Source: Balanoglossus misakiensis (lineage: Eukaryota > Hemichordata). From it: a stretch of DNA of 64,000 nt. Under the pieces are notes generated by a model that saw only the letters and a list, made by a program, of their open reading frames with translations, made no database searches and was not told where the DNA came from. The stretch is from assembly GCA_040954595.2 (NCBI GenBank), contig CM082577.2, positions 6,510,001 through 6,574,000 of the forward strand, in the 5' to 3' direction. Made by a program: the position numbers and the translations under genes. Shown here one piece after another: positions 27,701-35,799 of the stretch (position 1 is the stretch's first letter; each line of letters opens with the position of its first letter).

Positions 27701-30166
27701 GGCACAGTTTCATTTTGGTAATACCCTGGCATTGCTGTGCACCTGCTGTAGTTGGACAAATACCGGTACTTCCTTCGTAACGATTGTGTATGTTCATTTT
27801 ATTGATGTTTTTATTTTTACAGTTAAGACTAGAGGAAGAAGCAAGGAGGGAAACAGAGCACTTACAACAGACGTGAGTTTGACATGTTTATGGTCCACAA
27901 ATAATATTGAATTCATGTGGGTCTACCATACTCTGTTAATTGATACAGTGAAAGATTTCCGCCATTTTCATATACCTGTTTCTTTAATTCTATTTCATTT
28001 TATTTTGTAGAGTATCACATCTAGAAGAAGAGACCAGCAGGCTGAAAATAGACCACACTCGCGTGAAAGTAGAAAATGAAAAAGTGAAAGAGGTGAGTTA
28101 TCTGTAAAAGTGTTCTATTGTCTACGGCACATCAGGATTGATAACATGGAAGTCTAGTGGGACATGCAGTCAGCACTTTGCTTCAAGGAAGATATATTGC
28201 TCTTTCTTAAAAGGATCCTGTCTCCTCTTATTTGCATATACCAATATATGATTACAGGGCATGTGAAGTCTTCTAATGAATATATGGCAGTGCACATTTT
28301 CCTTGTGATTAGGTCGATGTCAACTTTGCAATGGCTAAATTTGCATAGGGGACTGTATACGCCTCAGGTAGTACGTGCTTCGAAAATCAGTCTCAAATTT
28401 TTTTCTAATATTTTGCTTTTAGGTCACTTTTGATTAGTCTATTTTTAAAACTATAGTATACCAAAGAATCAAAAGGTTTGAAGGACTATCATTTTTCTGA
28501 AAATCTGTCCTGAGGCACATGCTACCTTTAATGTCTTGATCTCAGGTATTCCTTCTTCAATTAGGCATATCAGATAATGGAGTCATTTGCAGTGTACTCT
28601 CTGGGTTCTGGAGTAAGCAAATATAAAACAGGATGGCAGATGAAAAAGGAGTGTGTCAAAAATAAAAAAAGGATAATACTTATTTGTGACGTAATATATT
28701 GTATTTCTTCCCGTTCGGTTTCCAGGAAAATAGGAGACTTCAAACAGACCTGCTCGACAGGGACGATGAAGTCAAGAAAGTTTCCCATGAATACAAGAGG
28801 TACCAGGATCAGTGGAGGAATGAGAGGGGAGCCATGAGGGAAGACATAGAGGCTAATGCAACGGTGAGCTTTTAGTGCCTCTGTGTGTGTCTCAGTCCTT
28901 AAGGTGCCTGTGCTTTGTGATTAGGTTTGGAGGTATAGTGTTCTGTGATGGTGTGTTGAGAGATGAAGACTGACTGTAATAATTGATTGCTCGTGTTATT
29001 GATTGCTTATGTTGGGTTGTCAGAATCTGCTGTTGGCAGAATTAGACATCAGAAATCAATAACAGGCAATTCGAGAGTGAAATCTGACATTTATTGGGTT
29101 GGAAAAAAAATTTGATGCAGCAGGCACTCTGTGATATACATGTGAAATGTCTGCTTTGAAAATATGCTGTATTAAGTGAAAGCTACATACAGTCCTGTCT
29201 CTGTTAGAATTTTGGTGATTCTGCAAGTGTTTCAAAGATTTTCTACAAAGTACCGGTACGTTCAAAGAATGAGAAGATATCACTGACCTTGACCAATTGT
29301 TTTTTGTCTTTTTACAGCTTGTTGTTGAAATGTCCAAGGAATTAGAAGACCTTCGGAGGTACAAAGCTGAACAGAAAAGCATAGGTCGATTTAGGGCAAT
29401 GGACTTACCTAGCAGATGTGCGGAATTAGAATCGGAAATCAAAACCCTCAAACAGGTAAGATTTGCTATAAATTGAGTTGTCGGTGTTTTTAATAGGGGG
29501 AAATGATGTCCAGCCATCTGACTTCTAATTCTTACGTAGTGTGAGATTGTTGCAAATATGCAGACATGGTGTCATTTCCTGACTCTGCCATAACATATTC
29601 TGCTCTAATATAACAGGAGAACATGGCTCTGAAAGAAACCAACGAAGAACTGAATGCCCAGGTGATTCATGGCGGTGTACAGCTGGGCAGGTCCTTGTTG
29701 GAGATTGGACCCTGCAAATCCGATTCCTTTGCCGCGGAGATAGAGACTGCCACAAAGGATGAAGTGAGTGATCTACTTCCCTAACTAATCCTGTGTCTAT
29801 TTTCCAAAAACAAACACTAGTCTGTGAGCGATATTTTATTCCAGAGTAGGCTTATTGACTTGTAAATTGATCCGCCATAAAAAAAAAACATTTTAGTTTC
29901 CAAATCTGTGTAGCCTTATCTGTTTATCACTTCCTATTTTAACCTTTGCAAGGTTATATAAATCAATAAAAAAATCTATACTTGCATCTTGTTCATCTCA
30001 AGACGATTCACCATTAATATTTTTCTTATTGTTCCCATCCTTTTTTTTGCAGATAATGAATGCACTCAAAGAGCAAGAAGGCTTGAATAGAGACTTACGA
30101 GATTACATAGACAGTATTTTAGTTCGAATCTTGGAAAACAACCCGTCCCTTTTAGAAAGAAAGTGA
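6634..30166 (+). CDS. RAB11FIP4: Rab11 family-interacting protein 3/4 (class II FIP), complete
   Basis: The firm coding exons are 6634-6774, 8299-8401, 14717-14832, 20341-20531, 21911-22090, 25448-25483, 26247-26358, 27082-27185, 27515-27605, 27823-27872, 28011-28092, 28726-28863, 29318-29455, 29617-29763 and 30053-30166. They join in frame to 580 residues; human FIP4 has 637. Order of domains: two degenerate EF-hands (about 10-80), an acidic low-complexity linker (about 120-245, with [16 protein letters not shown] matching FIP4), a Ser-rich SLEDIYGE block (about 265), a long coiled coil (about 290-530), and the C-terminal FIP-RBD with [17 protein letters not shown]. In vertebrates and flies (Nuclear fallout) these proteins are dimeric effectors that bind Rab11 on recycling endosomes and act in cytokinesis and polarized traffic. 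One pre-duplication orthologue of FIP3 and FIP4 is likely; the symbol marks the closer match. Confidence 0.95.
7978..7991 (+). promoter_or_regulatory. RFX X-box-like palindrome
   Basis: GTTACCATAGCAAC fits the RFX consensus GTNRCC(N0-3)RGYAAC at every position. It lies in intron 1 of the long RAB11FIP transcript. Function is inferred only from the motif. Confidence 0.35.
8299..8401 (+). CDS. RAB11FIP4: RAB11FIP exon 2 (EF-hand 2)
   Basis: After a cttctcttccag acceptor the exon encodes [19 protein letters not shown] and HFCQGV, aligning with LDPNDLGRINFKDFCRGV of human FIP4. Length is 103 nt, phase 0 in and phase 1 out, donor gtatgt. The loop again has His at position 12. Confidence 0.92.
8402..14716 (+). 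other. RAB11FIP intron 2, no gene seen
   Basis: This is 6.3 kb of AT/TG-rich, CpG-poor sequence. It contains a G13 tract at 13468-13480, ACATGTACATGT-like palindromes and an X-box-like site at 11733-11746. No splice-bounded coding stretch was recognised on either strand. Confidence 0.6.
13468..13480. repeat. G13 homopolymer
   Basis: An uninterrupted run of 13 G follows T8 in RAB11FIP intron 2. It is one of ten G or C runs of at least ten bases in this window. Confidence 0.95.
14717..14832 (+). CDS. RAB11FIP4: RAB11FIP exon 3 (linker)
   Basis: It encodes a Ser/Thr/Asn-rich linker ([17 protein letters not shown], then [10 protein letters not shown]). Length is 116 nt, phase 1 in and phase 0 out, with ctgtag acceptor and gtgagt donor. 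There is no domain, but the phases fit exons 2 and 4 exactly. Bases 14768-14781 happen to form an X-box-like palindrome. Confidence 0.85.
15431..15446 (-). promoter_or_regulatory. CTCF-like motif
   Basis: The minus strand reads CCCCGTAGAGGGCGCT, which matches the CTCF core (AGRKGGCGCT) exactly and most flanking consensus positions. Binding is inferred; CTCF is present in bilaterians. Confidence 0.35.
16500..16880 (+). promoter_or_regulatory. Putative internal CpG-rich promoter of RAB11FIP
   Basis: CpG density rises sharply here relative to the flanking intron (by hand more than 20 CpG in the 600 bp from 16501 against about 6 in the 600 bp before). Motifs include an octamer ATGCAAAT at 16587-16594 and an AP-1 site TGAGTCA at 16618-16624. 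It sits directly upstream of a start codon with an ideal Kozak context and a phase-compatible splice donor. No TATA box is evident. Confidence 0.5.
16881..16901 (+). CDS. RAB11FIP4: RAB11FIP alternative first exon (short isoform)
   Basis: CACACCATGG (A at -3, G at +4) begins MDDDSYQ, followed immediately by a good donor, CAG|gtaacg, in phase 0. The next exon at 20341 also begins in phase 0. Splicing yields a 467-residue isoform without EF-hands or the first linker but with the acidic region, coiled coil and Rab11-binding domain. Vertebrate FIP3 and FIP4 are known to have N-terminally short isoforms. No transcript evidence is available here. Confidence 0.55.
17384..17480. mobile_element. MITE-like repeat, copy 1 (about 97 bp)
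   Basis: The ends tttaaccctgtcacc and ggtgatagggttaaa are near-perfect inverted repeats. Diverged relatives lie at 25955-26046 and 26367-26460. It is non-coding and in a RAB11FIP intron. Superfamily cannot be assigned. Confidence 0.6.
20341..20531 (+). CDS. RAB11FIP4: RAB11FIP exon 4 (acidic linker, common to both isoforms)
   Basis: The exon begins after cttttctttccccccag, a strong acceptor, and encodes [17 protein letters not shown] and a run rich in Asp, Thr and Ser ending SNIRKR. Length is 191 nt, phase 0 in and phase 2 out. It is the first exon shared by the long and predicted short isoforms. Confidence 0.92.
21911..22090 (+). CDS. RAB11FIP4: RAB11FIP exon 5 (acidic region)
   Basis: It encodes [20 protein letters not shown] then [15 protein letters not shown] and TPTPTQT. 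The block [10 protein letters not shown] corresponds to FEDYGEGDDVD of human FIP4, one of the clearest family signatures. Length is 180 nt, phase 2 to phase 2, donor gtaagt. Confidence 0.94.
23085..23162 (+). CDS. RAB11FIP4: RAB11FIP putative cassette exon
   Basis: A strong acceptor (atcttttttttccag) precedes 78 nt that stay open only in the frame demanded by exon 5 ([15 protein letters not shown], then VWGRVRQLS). The exon ends at a weak donor, CTG|gtacta, just before an in-frame TAA. As 78 nt is a multiple of 3, including or skipping it keeps the frame to exon 25448. NRK...WGRVRQL resembles NRKISSTAFGRQL at the same place in human FIP4, supporting a real but perhaps alternatively spliced exon. 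Confidence 0.55.
25448..25483 (+). CDS. RAB11FIP4: RAB11FIP micro-exon (36 nt)
   Basis: This 36-nt exon between tcttgcag and gtaggt encodes [11 protein letters not shown], phase 2 to phase 2. It corresponds to the TPRKMRHVYNSELL region of FIP4. Both neighbouring exons join it in frame. Confidence 0.82.
   Translation, partial: SCQETHNKGNC
25955..26046. mobile_element. MITE-like repeat, copy 2
   Basis: It shares the internal block agaggtccaac plus a ttac...gaaaac spacing with copy 3, and AAACCC/GGGT-type ends with copy 1. It is degenerate and non-coding. Confidence 0.5.
26247..26358 (+). CDS. RAB11FIP4: RAB11FIP exon 8 (Ser-rich SLEDIYGE block)
   Basis: It encodes [20 protein letters not shown] then [17 protein letters not shown], matching SSSNGSTEDLFRDSIDSCDNDITEKV of FIP4 in pattern. 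Length is 112 nt, phase 2 in and phase 0 out. The donor gtaaat is followed 2-8 bp later by a MITE-like repeat. Confidence 0.93.
26367..26460. mobile_element. MITE-like repeat, copy 3, beside a splice donor
   Basis: It starts ttttaacccgttcacccc and ends gtggtgaaagggtgg; the inner part shares agaggtccaac with copy 2. Its left end lies within about 8 bp of the exon 8 donor at 26359. Confidence 0.55.
27082..27185 (+). CDS. RAB11FIP4: RAB11FIP exon 9 (coiled coil start)
   Basis: It encodes [20 protein letters not shown] and [15 protein letters not shown] with heptad-like Leu spacing, matching the VSFLEKKVTELE...LKSKLKQEN block of FIP4. Length is 104 nt, phase 0 in and phase 2 out. Confidence 0.94.
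27515..27605 (+). CDS. RAB11FIP4: RAB11FIP exon 10 (coiled coil)
   Basis: The exon is 91 nt, phase 2 in and phase 0 out, encoding [20 protein letters not shown] and the basic stretch [10 protein letters not shown], strongly helical. Confidence 0.93.
27823..27872 (+). CDS. RAB11FIP4: RAB11FIP exon 11 (coiled coil, 50 nt)
   Basis: A 50-nt exon between tttttacag and gtgagt encodes [17 protein letters not shown], phase 0 in and phase 2 out. It is too short for ORF scanning and is supported by phase and coiled-coil character. Confidence 0.9.
28011..28092 (+). CDS. RAB11FIP4: RAB11FIP exon 12 (coiled coil)
   Basis: The exon is 82 nt, phase 2 in and phase 0 out, encoding [19 protein letters not shown] and VENEKVKE after a ttttattttgtag acceptor. 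Confidence 0.92.
28726..28863 (+). CDS. RAB11FIP4: RAB11FIP exon 13 (coiled coil)
   Basis: This 46-codon exon, phase 0 at both ends, encodes [31 protein letters not shown] and REDIEANAT, aligning with the DLYKRMMDKLRQNRLEFQKERE segment of FIP4. Confidence 0.94.
29318..29455 (+). CDS. RAB11FIP4: RAB11FIP exon 14 (coiled coil)
   Basis: This 46-codon exon, phase 0 at both ends, encodes [36 protein letters not shown] and KTLKQ, equivalent to LIEDLRKELEHLQMYK in human FIP4. The antisense 153-codon open frame here is a shadow. Confidence 0.94.
29617..29763 (+). CDS. RAB11FIP4: RAB11FIP exon 15
   Basis: This 49-codon exon, phase 0 at both ends, encodes [24 protein letters not shown] and [12 protein letters not shown]; the last block matches LAAEIDTASRDE just before the Rab11-binding domain of FIP4. 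Confidence 0.95.
30053..30166 (+). CDS. RAB11FIP4: RAB11FIP exon 16, FIP-RBD and stop
   Basis: It encodes [34 protein letters not shown] and ERK, then TGA at 30164-30166. This is the diagnostic Rab11-binding domain (human FIP4 has LRQYMDKIILAIL.HNPSIL), including the hydrophobic residues that contact the Rab11 switch regions. Confidence 0.97.
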   Translation: MMNALKEQEGLNRDLRDYIDSILVRILENNPSLLERK

Positions 30167-33100
30167 AATCTGCCTGTCTCCCTTGCCAGCTTCAATGAAG
30201 GACTTCTGAAGAACAAGGGTTGTGTATTTGTCAGCTGAGAAAAGGGGTTAATGTGTGTTTTTACTTTTGTGCAATTTACAATTTCAACCCCAGATGGATG
30301 GTACTAATACTGCCGTGGAAATGTTGATGTGGCAGGTTTTGATGTGGGGTGTTTTATGATGAAGTAACGACAAGCATCTCAGGATGGTGCTAGTCGGCGG
30401 TGAAGAGGTGGAAGAAGATGTGTAACAAGATATGGCAGCAGGAACTTCGTGGCATCTTGTGAGAAATGGACAGCTGCTAGTTGCCTGAATAGAAGAGATT
30501 GTAACGTTGTGAAAACCACCTCTTCACAAAGCAACATAGATCTGCATCACTTGAAGGAATGTATAGCGCCCTCTCAGTCAGACAGACAGACAGCCTGTTT
30601 GTTGCAGCCTGACCAACGCTGTTTGAAAACCTATGTATGTGTCCTCAAAGCGAACACTAATGAATAGAGATTGATGACAACTGGACTTGCTGCAACACAA
30701 AAAGGAGTTTTCCCCATGCTGTTAGTGAGAACCAGGACTTGTCATGCATCACTGCAAAACTTAAACGCTGAGTCTGCTGGTATTCGAACGCTGTCTGCTA
30801 CTAACTAATTTCATGCGCGGTACTGTCTAATCCACCAGTGTGCTAAATTATATAGACTGTGCTACATTGCCATGGATTACACGCTAACACTAAAATCCAG
30901 AAAGTTTAACTTTTGACATGGAGACTACTAAATGTGCCCTGCTCCTGTAGTAACCAACTGCAACGTCATAATATAGGCAAAGGGGACTAACTAACTCTTA
31001 ACAGTGCCATAGAATATACATGTATTTCCACATACTGGACAGTTCCATCCCGAACTGCATGTGCAAAGTGGGCAGCATATCTTATCGTCTTTTGCACCTC
31101 ATTTTAACTCCATTGCAATGATCCCGCTTGTAGAGCATTTTAATGTAGAAGTAACTCATTTTGTGTGCTGCAGTTGTAATTTTTACCTTATAGGTAAGCT
31201 TTATCATCAACATTTTCTGGTCAATGATGTCTTCTGTGCTTTCTACACACACTGACTAAATTCACCAATTTGCCAAATTTGGAGACAGTAACCTCAATAT
31301 GACATCCTGCATGTGAACACAGCAGTTTGAAAAAATGCAAAGGTATTTAGAAGTCAGAGACCAAGTCTTACACTCCGATGAATTTCTGGAAGAGTTTAAA
31401 AATGATTGATGGTACTGCAGTTGAGTGTTTTTTTTTTTATTTCTATTTTATTACCAAATGTTTATGAGAAACTCACCACAGGGGGCGCTATAAGTCTGAT
31501 CAGACTGGTCATCAGGTGGCGCTCTTCGACATTTTGCTTGGTGTGACCAAACTTGTAAAATGAGATGTTATATAAATTATTGCAACCAAAGGACATGATT
31601 GATGAAAAGAAAATTTTAAACTGTTGTATAAAATTTCTACATTGTTGTATTTGAAGATATCTATTTTTGAAAATTATTCTGTATATTGGATTTCCTCCAA
31701 AAAGAATAGAATGCAGTTGATCGGGAAACTCTACTATAGTATAAAATTTGCATCGTATTCTCAATGATAATGAACTTCTGTGACTGTCTAGATTTTCTAG
31801 ATGTAAGTTATTTAACAAAGGAATGGTTTAAATTGAGTTTCACATGTTTTGCCAGTGTTGTGTGTGCTATATTTTTAATGTTTCTGTGAGACCAACTTTT
31901 GACAAAGTTTCTTTTTATGCAGGGGCAGAGTTCGAACAGACCATTTTTGGGCGTTAAACAGTTTATTATCTGCAGAATGAAATTTCATGGAACTTGTGTC
32001 GTACATGGTAACGGCACATTACTGCTCATTTACATGAAACGCTCAGAAGTGGTCAGTTCTGCAGCAACCTGCACCAGAGTTGCAAGGAAGCCATTTAACA
32101 ATTTCCCAGATGTCTAGTTTTATAAGCAAATGGTCTGTTGCTTTCCCATTTATATCAAGTCTCTCAATGGAAAAGTACAAAAAATGTATGGGACATTTAC
32201 TGCCTCAGATTTTTTTTAAAGATTTATAGGAAGAAAATCATGAGATGCAGAGCAGTGACATATTTTTTTACGTACTTGAACACCGAAATGGTATATTATG
32301 AGGAAGTGACTTTGTGCAACATCAGATCATGGTGAAACATCAGTCATGCTTGAATATTCCAATTTCGAAAGATGTGAACTCACATAATTTATTGATACTT
32401 TTTCAGTGCAATATTCTTTGAAGTAGCCAGTACTTTTGTGTAGAGCGTGGTTTGCTTTGTTTAAAGTTTTCTCACTAGCATTTTTAGCTGTTTTTGAAAA
32501 AAAATGTGAATTTACCGCTTTGCAGTTGCACTCATTGACAGTTGATGCAATTTTTAAAAAAAATAGATAAATATGAATTAGCGAATAACGATTGCTTTAG
32601 CAGAATCACGTGACATGACTGTAAATATGCCTTAAATTATTGCACTGTTTGTATTAGAAGGGTCATGTTACAACAGAAACAAATCTGTCATATGTCAACG
32701 GCTAAATGATGCACTGTCGCAAACAAAGGCTGCTGATTGGCTGTTGGTAATATGAACAGATGATCAGTTTCAAGGTCCAGTTGCAGCTTTCAGAGTAAGC
32801 CTCCAAAATGTAAACTCCTCATCATAGTTTTGTAGTTTTTATTTCGATTAGTTACACCACCAGGTGAATTCAGGCTTTTAAAGAAAGATTGACAGAAGAT
32901 TGGTCAGAGGTAGATGTCAGGATTGTAGCCACTCATTTGATTGGTTGTGTGTCAACCAATCAGGGCCAGCTCTATTGTGTAGCACCCAATCAGAGTCTTC
33001 TGTCACATAGTGATGCTGGTCACACAATAAACAACGTCCCTTTTCCGAGAGAGAGAACAAATGTCTGTTAAAAAAGGAGTTCTCAAATTTCACAGGCTAG

Positions 33101-34440
33101 ATGCTTTGTAATCTACATTGTAAGACTGAAGGATTTCAACTTTCATAATGTGTCCCCATGCTTGTAAGCTATCGGTGGATTTCATGACAAACAGACACTA
33201 TCGGTGTCTAGAGTTAGAGGCAGATGTTGATTACACTCTTGTCTATAGGCTCACATCTGGAAGTAGCTGTTTTAATTTTACCACTAAAGACTGGATTGTC
33301 AGCTGACAACGCCAGTATATTAGACAAGCAAAGTCTTTTCTGTGAGCCTTACAAATTTGAGTATGCCACTTGTTACTGCACAGTGCTTGAAGCAGGTGAA
33401 GACTGAAGAAGTACTACCTAGTTGTTATTTTACCAATTAATTAAGTATCTGGTGTCAATTACCAGTGGGAAGAAAAAAACAGCATTTTTTAGCACAACAC
33501 GAAATGACAACTCCACTGATGTTATTTTCACCGTTACTATATAAGACTACCTACTGTGCTTTCCAGTTTAATTTCACAAGTTTTTACACGTATTTATTGC
33601 CATGGCGATAACTGACAGCGCACTAAAGTCCCGACATGTTTAAGGGACAAACATCCAAGAATGTGGCTGCTTTAATTCCGCTCCCACTGTTATAGCACTA
33701 AAACTTACCAGCTGCACAATGGCTATTCTCTGGTTTACCTTATCAAGCAGTATACTAGTATACAACATTCTGGGAAGCCTTCTTACACTTTGATGGGACT
33801 GTGATGCGCTGCTTGTTATTGCCACCACAATAGATAGGAAACATTTTGAGTTCATTATTTTTAATTTGTGTAAATTGCATCATGTATGATTTTACTGCAG
33901 AAAATGAACTGAAAGTTCAATTTTTTTTATAAACGATTCTTCATTTCTGTTTTTACTGCAAACATCCCTTTTTTATACAATTTTGCACCGTATTGTCAAA
34001 CTTTGTACAGTTTCTATGTTTTAATTCACGCTTACACTGAAGACCGTCTTTTACATGTAAATGTTGCAGCTTCTTTAAACTGTCCTGGTGCTACCAGCAA
34101 TCTCATGCCGTTCTATGGTTGTCTTACATTTTCCAAGTGGCACCCAAGATCTGACTATGATGAAAAATGTTCTTGCCATGATGGTGTTATCTGCAATGAT
34201 GGTGTTATTTCATCTTATTCAGTTCTTGGCAGTTACTATTTTGTAGAGATTATCTGTGAAAATAAATTCCATGGTCCAATTTTCCCAGAAGATGGAATTT
34301 TGTCATTTTATTTTATCAAACCAACCCTCGCACATCACAGAGTGACATACATACACTAATGTAACGATAAGCAGTTTTGTAGTTCGTCCAATCATTGCTC
34401 GTCCATCATTGTGTTGGACCACATGCAGTTGTTATGAAAG
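30167..34440 (+). other. Probable RAB11FIP 3' UTR and downstream flank
   Basis: This AT-rich sequence has no recognisable coding exon. Candidate poly(A) signals AATAAA occur at 33026-33031, 34261-34266 and 34971-34976, so a 3' UTR of roughly 2.9 kb or more is possible; none can be confirmed. CTCF-like motifs lie at 30564-30577 (minus), 31474-31490 and 31509-31523 (plus). Confidence 0.5.
31474..31523 (+). promoter_or_regulatory. Two tandem CTCF-like motifs
   Basis: CACCACAGGGGGCGCTA (31474-31490) and TCATCAGGTGGCGCT (31509-31523) both contain the AGRKGGCGCT core, in the same orientation 35 bp apart, downstream of the RAB11FIP stop codon. Confidence 0.4.
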
Positions 34441-34468
34441 AATGGAGGTAAACTTTTGCTTCGTTATT

Positions 34469-34544
34469 TCATTTTCTGTGTGGAAACTCTTGCAGCATAG
34501 ATCTACACTTCTATAACCTCTCTACAAAACAAAAAGTTGAAAGT
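34469..34544 (+). repeat. Fold-back family repeat, partial copy
   Basis: The stretch from attttctgtgtggaaactct to gttgaaagt matches 35259-35333 almost base for base, with one inserted A and few substitutions, at an offset of about 790 bp. Here the second arm of the fold-back is absent. Confidence 0.85.
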
Positions 34545-35120
34545 TGCTTTTCAGGAGCAAGCTCAGAATATTGGTGCATTGCCCCACCCACATTTAGAGG
34601 TCAGCAAGACCTGTAAGACTCTCCACCAACCCCCAAAATGAAATCAACCCTTTTCATTTTTACAGTCTCTCAGAGGTTCATTGAAGATGATCCCACCAAA
34701 CACGACACCAATAGTTATGGGTCAGAGTTGCTAAGAGATGATACATCTCAGTCTTGCTAAAATGTGATGCAGACAATATCGTCTGGTCGCCAACAAAGGA
34801 CATCTCGCCTGAGGGGGCGTCCTGCTCACACCCCGTGACCAGCGGTGAATACCTGTTTGTGTTCTGCTTTGCAGTGTGCGGGACAATGGAGTTCTGTTGA
34901 TATGAGTGCAAACACAGGTGAAGCTATTATTGTTATGATCACATTTACGATTGTTTACAAGGAGGCAGGCAATAAAAAAGCGTGAGAAAATTTAACTCGC
35001 TCACGCCGGGCAATGTCCGCTGAATAACCAAGGCCTACTTTGGGTTTGAGTCATCGAACTGTGTGACTCTTTGAAAATCCTGTTTAAAGCATAGTGCGTT
35101 GTGGTTAATTTTTATGATAA

Positions 35121-35177
35121 GGGATTGTTCAGAATTTACTTCCAGGGTGTGGCCGGAGGATTTTTTTTTATTTTCCA
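35121..35177 (+). repeat. Dispersed repeat, copy B (partner at 4241)
   Basis: This matches the reverse complement of 4241-4297, including ttcagaatttacttccag. It lies immediately upstream of the fold-back element, and both could belong to one larger transposon. Confidence 0.75.
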
Positions 35178-35202
35178 CCTCCACATCATCATCACCAAAA
35201 AA

Positions 35203-35415
35203 TATTGCTGCAGTTTTGTAGCCCCGCGACTATACCCTTGACGATTTTTGTTTTGTCATCATTTTCTGTGTGGAAACTCTTGCAGCCTAGATCTACACTT
35301 CTATAACCCCTCTACAAACAAAACGTTGAAAGTGTAGATCTAGGCTGCAAGAGTTTCCACACAGAAAATCGTCAAGGGTATAGACGCGGGGCTACATAGC
35401 TGCAGCAACAAAAAA
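35203..35415. mobile_element. Fold-back element with long inverted arms
   Basis: The left arm (about 35203-35300) and right arm (about 35331-35415) are inverted copies containing gtagccccgcg, tatacccttgacgatttt and ctgtgtggaaactcttgcag. The loop is about 30 bp. The left arm has an extra run of about 17 bp (tgttttgtcatcatttt). No ORF is present. Likely a non-autonomous DNA transposon or MITE of unknown superfamily. Confidence 0.75.
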
Positions 35416-35799
35416 TATTGATAGGTAGTTTTACACACGATGGTGATTTCGGTGATGGAGAGACTCTAAAACACTACCAAAACATATCCCTGGCCTGCAC
35501 ACAAGCTTGGTCACGACTTTAAACTGATGCGTTCATGTTCATTAGGGTCGGTCATTGAACCATAAAGCAAGTCAAGCGACCTTCGACCCATGGTGTGTTT
35601 GTTATGTGTGATGGCTACGATATCATTAGGCAGGGCTGGGGTGTATGTCTTTTTTACGTACATGATTCGACAAAGTCGACCCTCTGTATCTTCAAGCAGA
35701 CTGCTGTGGTGGCGTTTTACAGGTCTAAAACCTTATAGCATTTGGCATAAACGAGAAAGAGACTTGCAATTTTAAAGTTAATCAGTTTTTAATTTAATA

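Noticed and set aside
29056-29517. 153-codon minus-strand open frame
   Set aside because: It is the antisense shadow of RAB11FIP exon 14 plus intron sequence.
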